A stretch of DNA of 64,000 nt from assembly GCA_016490735.1 (NCBI GenBank), contig JAEMWC010000667.1:62001-126000 (forward strand). Reading direction: 5' to 3'. This document shows, one piece after another, positions 22,905-31,936 of the stretch. The stretch is from Pachyseris speciosa (Eukaryota > Cnidaria > Anthozoa > Scleractinia > Pachyseridae). The notes under the pieces are model-generated. The model saw only the letters and a list, made by a program, of their open reading frames with translations. It was not told the DNA's origin and searched no databases. The position numbers were made by a program, and so were the translations under genes. Numbering within the stretch: position 1 is the stretch's first letter; each line of letters opens with the position of its first letter.

Positions 22905-23806
22905 TACTTAATTTATTATTTTTTCCACAAAAAGTGGGGGGAAATTAATCAATTCATAACCTCCGTTAATTCCTTTCATCCTTCTCTAAAATATACCTGG
23001 GAAATTTCGGAAACTTCGCTAGCTTTTCTAGATATCAAAGTTTCTGTCAGTGGCAACGGTTTATGTACCAGTGTGCACTACAAACCCACCGATTCTCACA
23101 GCTATTTGTTGTATTCATCTTCACATCCATCTCATGTAAAAAAACGCCATTCCTTATTCTCAATTTCTTAGACTTGGACGTCTATGTAGTGATGACTCTG
23201 ACTTTTCCGACAAATCACAGGAAATGTGCCAGTTCTTTGAGAAACGCGGCTCTCCTGACTCTGTGGTTCAATCGGGCCATCACCGCGCCCAGCAATTTGA
23301 TCAACATTCAGCACCACAGACGTCACAAAAGGAAAAGAATGACAGAATTCCATTCACCCTCACATTGTACCCGCATAATAACCCAGTTAAAGCCATCATT
23401 CTTAATAACTTTAAAATACTGCAAAATGATCCAGAAACTATCTCACTAGCCATTCCAAACAGCACATGTCAATCTCCGGCCTTTCCTTACATCAAGGTAC
23501 CACGGAAAGCCGTAGAAATCTCTAGCAAAAATTCTTCTTTCAAATCGGTACTCTTAATCCCCACGGTATCAACAAGCGCTTTACATTCAGTTAATGTATT
23601 TCTGTTTTTCACGTTACCATGTCACCACCAATAGCGTAGCTCCATATTCTGTATATAAACCATACACAACCCACACTTCCTCGATTCGCTCCGACGAAGG
23701 GCTAACGCTCGAAACGTCAGCTAATCGAATCCCTGTAAGGTGGTCAATTTACATCATCGACTCCGTTGATAAACCATATTTTCGTGGGATACCAATAACT
23801 TGTTAG
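22905..23806 (+). pseudogene. Penelope-like element, C-terminal RT part and 3' end (broken)
   Basis: One frame (to 23171) carries the region after the RT palm and thumb typical of Penelope-like elements: INQFITSVNSFHPSLKYTW, FLDIKVSVSG and VHYKPTDSHSYLLYSSSHPS. A frameshift leads into a second frame (23224-23434) with CQFFEKRGSPDSVVQSGHH and NDRIPFTLTLYPHNN. The catalytic YxDD region lies upstream and is missing, and the GIY-YIG domain is absent, so the copy is truncated and inactive. The 3' end at about 23680-23735 carries a hammerhead-like motif. Confidence 0.75.
23683..23731 (+). ncRNA. hammerhead-ribozyme-like motif, degenerate core
   Basis: Helix I could form from GATTC/GCT and AGC/GAATC with a 5-nt bulge. 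The core segment is CCGACGA (23691-23697), where the consensus is CUGANGA, so the U4 position is C. Helix II is GGGC/GCTC with one G-U pair, then GAAA (23711-23714) and CGTC (23715-23718), giving a one-pair helix III and a GUC cleavage triplet. The layout matches the type I hammerheads described at Penelope-like element ends, but the U4C change should cripple cleavage. Confidence 0.5.
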
Positions 23807-23869
23807 CTCGATTAATGATAAGAGGACGAAGAACTTCAATTAGCAACAAATAGCAACAAAGATGTCATG

Positions 23870-24156
23870 ACTTAGGTAACATTTCATATCAAGTAACCAA
23901 ATCTCTCTAGCACCAAATCTCTGGTATTTACATAGACAAAATTCTGACTTGGAATGTACACATTGAGAATCTATCTAAGAAAATGGTATTAGGCCCTGAA
24001 GCGCATTTGGCCCGTTTTGTTTCCTCAAGGAACGCTGCATTTATTATTTTACATGCCGTAACGTTGTTCGGGATAACTGTAATAAAACCCTTGCTAAAAA
24101 ACTCCAAAAGCTACAAAACTGTGCTACTAGGGTCCTGGCACGCGTTTCTCAAAACT
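23870..24156 (+). pseudogene. LINE (CR1/jockey-type) ORF2, segment 1 of 3
   Basis: The segment encodes the post-RT region of a non-LTR retrotransposon with frameshifts: GIYIDKILTWNVHIENLSKK, then KLQKLQNCATRVLARVSQ. It breaks off at 24156 and continues at 26222 with NSRIAHPT and at 30139 with LAVPLPRT. Junction positions agree with one LINE copy interrupted twice by later insertions. Confidence 0.7.
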
Positions 24157-24424
24157 CCGGAAAACATTTCGGGCCCGAGAAGTATTTTTCAAGTCGGGTT
24201 TCTATAGATTAGTACTACCGTTCTCGGCAAACTAGCCCAATGCTTTTCTCAACTTGATAGCGTGCTTTCTTAAATAGTCATTCAAATGTCAGAAATCGGA
24301 TTTCTGTTAAAGTGCTACTATGTTCAAATTTTGAGCCTTTGAATTTTTAGGCTTATCACAAAGAATTCCAGGAAAGATTAGAAACGCTCTTTACCGTTTC
24401 AAAATATCTGCATTGGTTCCGAGG

Positions 24425-24462
<38 letters not shown>

Positions 24463-25050
24463 AATGACTGATGACGTCATAGACTCAACCCAATATAACA
24501 TCAAGGATACAAATAGAGCTATCTCAGTCAATTTCCAACAGAGACCATTGAAACTCGGTCAGCTAATAGTTCTACAGGCAACACACCTGACTATAAAAAA
24601 TTTGGTTCCCATGGCAACTCACTCTTTTCCAATTTGCGGTAAAAATTGCGGTAAAAATTGCGCCACTTGTCCCTACATTTCAGATGGACTCACAAGCTAT
24701 ACTTTCTCTTCTACAAGTGAAACACGCCACATTAAATCTAACTTGACCTGGAACACTAAAAACCTCATCTACATGATTCAATGCAACCGCTCTAATTTAC
24801 AATACATACAAGAGACTAAACGACGTTTAAAAGACCAATTTAATGAACACCGCCGTACCATAGATAATCCTAACACCAAATCTAAACCTACCACAGTCGC
24901 GGAACATTTCCTCTCCTCTCCTAACCACACTGCTAACGACATGCAATTAATCCCCATTGAGAAACTATTTTCTAATAGAGACTCAATCCGTAAGGCCAGG
25001 GAAGCTTTTTTAATTACAAAAGGCAGAACAATTGATCCTGAAGGTCTTAA

Positions 25051-25411
25051 AGGGGCAGTGTCACGCTATTGTACCATCACTTTAAAAAACTCAAAACTGC
25101 CAATGCATCAGTGGAAATCTTAAAATAATGGTCTAGTTTTGTTGCCAAAGACTGTAGTACTGCATTGACACCATAAACTTCTGTATTCCATGTAAGATGA
25201 CGAGGATGGAAATGGATCGAAATTTGAAATTTCAAGCTATGCATTGAAAAATCAGCAAAAAAATTATTATGGTTAGCTCTTCCTGCTAAAACTTCATTGG
25301 AATTCATCTTGCTGATTCTGTAGGAGCAGTTTTTGCACGATAACAGGTAAAAGGCAGTAATTTTGGCAGAATTGAACCAAAAACAGCAAAAATCCCGGTG
25401 ACAGTGCTCCT
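25051..25411. mobile_element. piggyBac-like MITE (TTAA), 361 bp
   Basis: Ends AGGGGCAGTGTCAC and the inverse of AGGAGCACTGTCACC sit between TTAA at 25047-25050 and 25412-25415. It interrupts the last codons of the Penelope-like ORF. A close relative is at 49464-49843. Confidence 0.85.
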
Positions 25412-25567
25412 TTAACATCCGCTAAGAAATATATTAGTTAATTTTTTGTCATAAAGTTTATCTTTTTACACTTTTTTCTAGTATTTATTTTACACTGTCA
25501 GTCATTAATTTTTACATGTTTCCGGTTCATTACTACATAAACACCTCTTCCAATGTAAATTCTCATT

Positions 25568-25608
25568 GTACCTGAAGAAGGCTGGTTTGGCCAGCCGAAA
25601 TATAGTAC
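25568..25608 (+). ncRNA. minimal hammerhead ribozyme, complete conserved core
   Basis: All conserved hammerhead positions are present in order. Helix I is GTAC/GTAC (25568-25571 with 25605-25608), then CTGAAGA (25572-25578). Helix II is GGCTGG-TTTGG-CCAGCC (25580-25596, six perfect pairs), then GAAA (25597-25600) and TATA (25601-25604). A15.1 can pair with U16.1, giving a one-pair helix III and H17 = A. Such type I hammerheads with tiny helix III are established features of Penelope-like element terminal repeats and are thought to work as dimers. This copy sits at the 3' end of the GIY-YIG fragment, on the same strand. Confidence 0.75.
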
Positions 25609-26036
25609 ACAAAACTTAAAACCATTCTACGTTGTATCGGCCCTTGCTTTTATACTCTTTTCCAGTGCCCGAACCTGATTTCAATATTTTAGTGGTTTTC
25701 AGCTCGAAAAACATTTAACAAGGCCACGAACTAGACCTAACCAAGAGAGAATGACCTAACATATTTATATGCTTCCTGGATCATGCAGATGAGGCACCAC
25801 TGGCAAATATTTAAAATAGAACACCAAAGGTGACCGGCAAACGGAGGTCTGGAACCCAGTCTGTTGCCATGGTAGCAAAATTGGTAAGCTCATATTGTGG
25901 AGCACATTTAGTAGAATCTTACTGCAAAGAAGCAAGCATTCTGATACAAATTGGCTGAGATATCGTTTTTCAACATATTTGATCAAAATTCGGTTGATAT
26001 TATGACGTCATCACTTGGCTTATTTGCATATTCTAA

Positions 26037-26071
<35 letters not shown>

Positions 26072-26221
26072 CAAAAAAGTAAACAGCATTCTTCTTCTCG
26101 TACAGACTACTTGTTTATATTTTGAAATGGCTTAGATAGAGGAATGAGAATTTTGTTAGAGTAGCACTTTAATGAACCCAGTGCATGTAAAATCGTTTCA
26201 CGGGCCCCGAAACGTTTTCGG

Positions 26222-26444
26222 AAATTCGAGAATCGCGCATCCGACCTCCGCCGCTTTTCACACCAATGCTGACTCGTACCTTTTTCAAGTGTTGGATTGT
26301 AGAAAGCTTGAACCTCAGCGCCAGGTACAAAAAGCTGACATCGTGTATAAATCTCTAAATGGGCTCGCTCCTGATTATCTTCGATGTAGATTTGTCGAGC
26401 CGAACACCATTACTGGTATTCTCTTCGCAACACTGAAGATAAAC
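26222..26444 (+). pseudogene. LINE ORF2, segment 2 of 3
   Basis: The segment encodes RIAHPTSAAFHTNADSYLFQ and LDCRKLEPQRQVQKADIVYK then SLNGLAPDYL, the usual region following the RT thumb in CR1/jockey-like LINEs. It ends at NTxDK where the 3.7-kb element inserted, and the reading frame continues at 30139 with LAVPLPRT. Confidence 0.8.
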
Positions 26445-26565
26445 CGGTATGCCTAATTCACGGAACCAGCGGAATCTACAGGAACCGCCTCTAAACTGTT
26501 TCAAAACAGAAAATAAACGGCATACCTGAATATGGTTTAAAACCTCCCCTAAGGTGTGTAGATGT

Positions 26566-27777
26566 GGCATGTCTAATTCACGGAACCCACGGAACCAATG
26601 GAACTAGCGGAACCTACGGAAACGGCTCTAAAATGCTTAAAACAGAAAATACATACCTAAATATGATTTAAAACTTCGATTTCTTCACAAAAACACAGTG
26701 GAACCCTGCTCTACGGACAACCGCTTTTAATTGACAGTTTCTTTTTCACGACAAACAATTAAAGGGTAATATATTTTCTCTTAAATTAGCCCGCTTAATA
26801 CGGATAATGCGGACTCTTTGGCATGCCCCTTTTAGGGTTTGTTGGCGGGTGCCGTCAAGCCGTACGCACCTTACCGTGCGCACCTCACCAGCAGGACCAC
26901 CAGGACTGGATTTTGTATTAGCGTCAAATTTTAACTGTCCCTTTGCACAATCTAAGATTGGACATTCAACACTTTCATTGTAAGTGCACATTATCGAAGA
27001 TTACGTGCACATAGGTGGGCGTGTGTAGTCTAATCAACTCAAGGTTGGCACAGTTACATTGCTGAAATACTGAATTCGGAATTCGAAATTCAGTGTTCGA
27101 TTGCATATATAGTACGAATTAAGCGTTTCCTGGGTTCTTGTGGTATCAGGTAATGAGCACTATGAATCAACAATTGAGAGAAAATAATTGTCATATGTTA
27201 TCAGACTTTCGAAATGAGTACAAAAAATGAAATTAACACAATTAACCACAGAAAACATTACCCATGGCTTGACAGTTTTTTGGGGATGTAATGATGGGAA
27301 AAAGGAACGGTAGGTGAGTGATTTAAGATAAGTTTCAAAAGTGGGAAATTTGATTGAAATGCAAAAATAGGTATTTTAGCCGTTTCTCTGACTGAGAATA
27401 GTGGTCATACTGCACGTTAAGGCGGCACTGAATCGCAACGGAGACTACACTTCTTCCAGAAAAAGACGCATTTTCTAAAAATACATTTAGACTGTACACT
27501 ATGTGTAGGTTAGGTAATCATTGACACATTAAAAACGTTTTAATTATGTTTGTTTATTTATTTATTTATTTTTTAACATTATTATACTACCCATTGCCCA
27601 CTCGGTATTCTGACCATTTTTGTATGAAACAAAACATCAGTAAACTGAGAGACGAGGAGACATTTACACACCCTGTTTTAAACGATATTCAGGTATGTAT
27701 TTTTGGTTTTAAGCAGTTAAGAGAAAGTTAAGAGGCGGTTCCGTAAGTCCGGTGGGTTCCGTGAATTAGACATGCCG
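26566..27777. mobile_element. second MULE-like copy inserted in its own family member, 10-bp TSD
   Basis: The ends GGCATGTCTAATTCACGG and the inverse of CGGCATGTCTAATTCACGG match the host element's TIRs. The decamer GTGTAGATGT flanks both sides (26556-26565 and 27778-27787). Internal sequence at about 27080-27340 matches the host element at about 27910-28200 in reverse orientation, so it inserted head to tail with its relative. Confidence 0.8.
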
Positions 27778-28214
27778 GTGTAGATGTCTTGTCACTGTTT
27801 TTCAAAACTGTCGCCATTTTGGAAAGGACACTGCGCGGCCATGGGCACTTGTTCAAAATTTTTACAATCCTGTCTTGATCTAAAAGCGTTTAATAGATAA
27901 ACTGATAAATTTCCCAATTTTGCAACTTATCTTAAAATCCCTAAATCGCCAACCTACCGTTTCCTCTCCTCCTCATTACATCCCCCAAAAATATTCCTTC
28001 ACATTTCTCTAAGCCTTTTGCTGCCGTCAAACCACAGGTGATGTTTTCTGCTTTTTGTGTTGATTTCATTCTTTTATTCGTTTCGAAAGTCTGATAGCAA
28101 ATCAAAAGCAATTATTTACTCTCGATTGCTGATTCATAGTGCTCATTACCTGACATCACAAGAACACAGGGAAACATGATATGCTGAATTCGTACTATAT
28201 TATACCACAGAAAA

Positions 28215-28447
28215 GGTACCCCTTTCGTGTACCTTCCATTGACAAATAGTACCCCTTTCGTATACCTAAAAAAAGGAACTCTTCTTGTCATTAGCACGTA
28301 GCGTTCAATAAATTAAAACAGTACAGTCATAACGTATGTGTTAAATACCTCAATGACAGATTTTCCTACCCTTTCGTATACTTCGGCTCTTGAAATCCCC
28401 ACCCTTTCATATACCTGAAGCGTGAAAAAGGTACCCCTTTCGGGCGG
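28215..28447. repeat. interspersed short repeat, unit like GGTACCCCTTTCGTATACCT
   Basis: Five or more copies of a roughly 18-20 bp unit are spaced unevenly (for example at 28215, 28248, 28367, 28402 and 28430). On the minus strand they read as recurring RYTKGVPF-like peptides, which are a by-product of the repeat and not a protein. Confidence 0.7.
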
Positions 28448-28468
28448 AGCCTCCCCGTATTAGCAATA

Positions 28469-29510
28469 GGGAGTTTAAGCAAAACGGTACGGTGGGCTTC
28501 AGTACGGCAACCGGAAGTAATTTTGTAAAAATATGGACTACTGCGCATGGCAGGCATTCGCTTTCAGCCGTAGTGGTAAATCCTACTACGTCGGGAGAAG
28601 AGGTTTCGCGTAGTCTCTGGTACGTGAGTTTTAAATCGCTTCTTTCTACTTTTCAACGGGCTTCTTTGATTTTTTAACCGTTTAATCGTAGTGAAAAACC
28701 TTCTAATTCATTCAGAATGAAAATTTATGTACCTTCCTTCTTTCAACCCAACAAATCTGCGTTTATTTTCAGCAGTTGTTTTATGCAGTGAAATGGCGGC
28801 GGCAAATGGCAAGAGGATCTTCATTGTTTTATTTTTATGTCAAAAGCTGTGTTTTACTCAATTTCCAGAATTTTGAATGCTAATTTCAGACATTCTTAGC
28901 ATGCAGTAAGATTTGCAAGGATGTTCGGACGGTTAATCGATGTGTATTTTACTTTAAAATAATTACACTATATTCCAACGCGATTGACGTGTCTTGATTC
29001 ATTTCAGTCGCGAGTGAATGTAAATAAATAATCGTTTCCACACGATTTGTCAGTAATTTTGTAATTATTTGGGACTATTGGTCTCATAGTTCATACCGGG
29101 AGTCGTGGCCTCTGTTTAATATAGTACTGAACCAGTAGGGGCTGTGAATATCAAAATTATAATTTCAAGCCTTTTTCTCTCTACTGCCGCGTTGTTTTTC
29201 TAGACTGCGAAATCAGTTCTAATCCTATTTGAGAATATCAATGCGAGAAGTTTTTCAACGCCTCCGCAAAAACTTTTGCCAAAACAAACTAAAGTGAAAT
29301 TCCTTGCTCCTTTGAAGGAATTTATTCCCCAAACTTAACTGGTGAACGCTGTAAGAAACTAACTCGAACAGAGACTTCACAGCCGTACTGTCTTTGATTT
29401 CGCGCTGCTTAAACTTGAACTTTGAAGGGCTACGGCGACGTACTCAGCCAAGACCTCCTCGGCCACGACAGCCGTAGTATCGCCCGCCGTAGCGATTTGC
29501 TTAAACTCCC
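28469..29510. mobile_element. TA-flanked TIR element (GGGAGTTTAAG family), 1.04 kb
   Basis: Ends GGGAGTTTAAGCAAAACGG and the inverse of GGGAGTTTAAGCAAATCGC lie between TA dinucleotides. It is inserted in the MULE-like element. It shares its first 11 bp with the 366-bp MITE at 13503-13868 but is longer and has no clear open frame. Confidence 0.7.
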
Positions 29511-30138
29511 TAATCCCCCGCCCCCCCCCCCTCCCCCGGGTAACGAGCACTGAAGTTCAAATTCCCAATTAAGTATTTATGTGATTCCAATGTAACTGTA
29601 CCAGTATTAACTTAATTAGACATGAACACCTACAGTCTGTATGTGCACATATTAAACTCAGTCGCCGATAAATGTGCGCTTACAATGAATCAAAAGTGAT
29701 TTCAGTCCCTTTTAATATCTAAATATCCTGTATTAGGGTGTGCAAAGGAAGAGTTAGTTAATATTTGCCCCTAATACAAAATCCAGTCGAGGAGGACGTA
29801 CTGATGGTGGGGTGCGTTGCTTGACGACACCCGTAAACAACAATAAAAGGGACATGCCAAAGAATTCGCATATATCTGAGAGTCCGTATTAAGCGGGTTA
29901 ATTTAAGAGAAAATATATTAAGCTTACCTTTTCAGTTGTCGGGAAAAAGAAAACTGTCCGTTATAAGCGGGTGAACCGTTGAGCAGTGTCCCACTGTATT
30001 TTTGCGAAGAAATCGATACCATGGGGAGGTTTTACACCATATTCAGGTATGTATTTTTTGTTTTAAGCAGTTTAGAGGCGGTTCCGTAGGTTCTGCTTGT
30101 TAGGTGGGTTCCGCGAATTAGACATGCCGAGTATAAAC

Positions 30139-30420
30139 TTGCTGTTCCCCTTCCACGCACCATCGTTCTTTAATTGGTGCAGTGTTATGGAACAGTTTAC
30201 CAACTCACTTGCGGCAGGCAGGATCTCAAGAATCTTTCCATGCTGGCTGCAGCGACTTCTTCGAATGTAATCGCTTAGTCAAACACGGTTCTCATGTAAA
30301 GCAGTTTACGTAATTTATTGTAGTTTTAGATAGTTTATATTATGAATTTTGTAACTAGTATTTGATAAATGATGGGAATACAGTGGACAAATAAAGTTAT
30401 TTGATTTCATTTGATTTTGG
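30139..30420 (+). pseudogene. LINE ORF2, segment 3 of 3, with 3' tail
   Basis: Frame pieces LAVPLPRT, then VLWNSLPTHLRQ, and a stretch ending CSDFFECNRLVKHGSH are the standard C-terminus of CR1/jockey-like LINEs. It is followed by AAATAAAGTTATTTGATTTC and TGATTTC-type tail repeats near 30390-30418. Only frameshifts and the insertions separate it from segments 1 and 2. Confidence 0.8.
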
Positions 30421-30425
30421 CGGAT

Positions 30426-30444
30426 GGGGGGGGGGGGGGGGGGG
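30426..30444. repeat. G19 homopolymer
   Basis: Nineteen consecutive G, length likely unreliable in the assembly. Confidence 0.9.
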
Positions 30445-30632
30445 AGAGAAGAAGAGATTTCGAAAATTGAGCGTACCTGTGGAAAAATCCTGGCTACACA
30501 CCTGAATACTTCCTGGTATACAGCAATTCAATAAAGCAGAAGAGGACCTTAAAAACTATCCCCAATCCGGCCCTTCTCCCTCACTTACCGTATTTCCTCG
30601 AATAAGCGCCCGGGCGCTTATTTTAAATTTCA

Positions 30633-30716
30633 GTGGTGTAGTGACGGTGGAGGTGGTGGAGGAAAACAAAAGAATTGTGGTTGTGGCGGTGGTGGTGGTG
30701 GTAGTGGTGGAGGAAT
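30633..30716. repeat. degenerate (GGT)n tract
   Basis: GGT/GGA-rich trinucleotide tract interrupted by AAACAAAAGAATT. The overlapping minus-strand open frame of threonines is an artefact of it. Confidence 0.8.
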
Positions 30717-30820
30717 TAAAATTTACAATAGAAAATACATGGCGAGGGAAAGACACTTATTAGTATGCGGGAAGGCAGGGAAAGGCAGAAACGGGGATAA
30801 TTTCATGCCTCTATTACTAC

Positions 30821-31310
30821 TTATTTGGCTAATGCACATAACATAACTCTTCTAGCACAAGGAGATAGAAATAACTGGAAGAGACTTATGGAAAATAGAC
30901 TGTAGTTGAAGCTTAAAAGATTGCAAATAAAGTGACAATGGAAACAGGTTTTCCTTGTACCCCTACTATTTAAGAAAGTAAGAGGTGAGTGTGAACTGGT
31001 GAATTTTATGGTCAGGGTAGGGTGAATGTTGTTAAGATAATCGATGAAAATTTTTAAGTTATCCAGACCTTCAGTCACCTTCATTCCAGATCTTAAAATT
31101 ATCATCGATATATCGTAGCCACGTGTGGGTTGAAAAGGGGCGTTTTCCAAAGCGTTGGCTTCGAAATACCTAAGAAAAACGTTCGCAAAAGAAGGGGCCA
31201 TTTTAGTACCCATGGTTGTGTCGTGGATTTGAAGGTAGTGGTTATCATTAAAAGAAAAATTATTCATGGTGAGAATCATGTGAATGAGGTCACAAAGTGC
31301 GCCAGTGGCC
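30821..31310 (-). pseudogene. Penelope-like element RT fragment (antisense), frameshifted
   Basis: Minus-strand frames give the RT core of a Penelope-like element: ILTMNNFSFNDNHYLQIH, then TMGTKMAPSFANVFL. In a second frame comes TWLRYIDDNFKIWNEG, with the catalytic YIDD at 31101-31112. Then IDYLNNIHPTLTIKFT and HSPLTFL follow in the first frame. The YIDD segment is out of frame with its neighbours, so at least two frameshifts are present and the copy is dead. Only part of the RT remains. Confidence 0.75.
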
Positions 31311-31722
31311 TGTGTTGTGTTAGATGTTATTGGCTAACAATGCTGTGAGCCTCTACTCAAATGATGACAGAGGGCCATCATTATCAGGAGTTGCTTCCAA
31401 CGCGGAAACCTGTATGGTAGCCGCTAGAAATGACAGCAACTACCTGCATGACAAAAAGCTTGTGTGATAAAGTTGAGATAGCGTGATTACTTTGAGGCTA
31501 TTACCTAAGCCTTCTAAATATAGAGCGTTTTCAGTCACGCAATTAAAAAAAAAATCATCAACCATTCAATAGATAAAGTCAAGAAATTGTGATATTATAG
31601 AAGAGCAATAAATAAACAACATGCCAAGTCTCAGGGCCGTGCGATATCCTGTACTCGAGTTATTCGGTTAAATGTACCACTCAAAATTATAGCGTTTTGT
31701 ATAGAAACGCCATCTTCGCGTC

Positions 31723-31831
31723 TGTACAAACTCAACAAGACACACACGCCATATTGGAAGAACTGATTTATTTGGGTCACGTGATACAATGTAGGTCCGC
31801 ACTGCGTGCGTGCGTAGGTATGGATACTACA
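31723..31831 (-). repeat. 3' LTR, 109 bp
   Basis: Begins TGTACAAACTCAACAAGACA and ends GGATACTACA on the plus strand. It is unusually short for an LTR and identical by eye to the 5' LTR. Confidence 0.95.
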
Positions 31832-31842
31832 TCCCTCCCCAA
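31832..31842 (-). promoter_or_regulatory. polypurine tract
   Basis: On the element strand TTGGGGAGGGA directly precedes the 3' LTR, the expected place and composition for plus-strand priming. Confidence 0.85.
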
Positions 31843-31936
31843 CTTAAACAAAGCCTGTAACTAGCAAAGTTCTGGCACAGTTCTATCAAAGTCAATCCGG
31901 TAAACAAAACTAAATAAACAGCTAATAGGGTCCAAG

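Larger units (their letters stand above)
24509..25640 (+). pseudogene. Penelope-like element 3' part with GIY-YIG endonuclease domain
   Basis: The frame ending at 25123 carries a Cys-rich knuckle (CGKNCGKNCATCPYI) followed by a GIY-YIG-type domain, NLIYMIQCNRSNLQYIQETK then LKDQFNEHRR. Here the second half of the signature, normally YIG or YVG, is YIQ, so the conserved Gly is lost. The C-terminus runs to IDPEGL and is cut by a TTAA MITE at 25051. Across the MITE the frame resumes NIR and stops, as expected for the family (DPEGLNIR). The RT domain is missing. A hammerhead core lies at the 3' end. Confidence 0.8.
24311..26168. mobile_element. TTAA-flanked TIR element (AGTGCTACT ends), interrupted by a Penelope-like element
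   Basis: Ends AGTGCTACTATG and the inverse of AGTGCTACTCTA sit between TTAA at 24307-24310 and 26169-26172, a piggyBac-like signature. Internal arms also match in inverted orientation around AATATGCAAAT and GATGACGTCAT (about 24450-24490 versus 25994-26035). About 1.2-1.5 kb of unrelated sequence, mainly the Penelope-like fragment, sits in the middle. Confidence 0.6.
24157..26221. mobile_element. TIR element inserted in the LINE, itself interrupted
   Basis: Left end CCGGAAAACATTTCGGGCCC and the inverse of CCGAAAACGTTTCGGGGCCC at the right end form the terminal repeats. Removing the TTAA-flanked element inside leaves about 200 bp, so this was a small MITE. The flanks AAAACTC and AAATTCG are near-duplicates. 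Confidence 0.55.
26445..30129. mobile_element. MULE-like non-autonomous TIR element with 9-bp TSD, hosting two later insertions
   Basis: About 105-bp terminal inverted repeats begin CGGTATGCCTAATTCACGG on the left and CGGCATGTCTAATTCGCGG on the right. Both run through GGAACCGCCTCTAAACTG to AAAACCTCCCC. Flanks AAGATAAAC and AGTATAAAC (26436-26444, 30130-30138) are a 9-bp duplication with two mismatches in LINE coding sequence. Long TIRs with 9-10 bp duplications point to Mutator-like elements. Inserted within it are an inverted sister copy (26566-27777) and a TA element (28469-29510). No transposase frame is found. Confidence 0.75.

Noticed and set aside
23860..23880. Possible single intact Penelope-like element from 22.7 to 25.6 kb
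   Set aside because: LINE sequence begins at about 23870 and the GIY-YIG part lies inside a separate TTAA element, so these are two Penelope-like copies.
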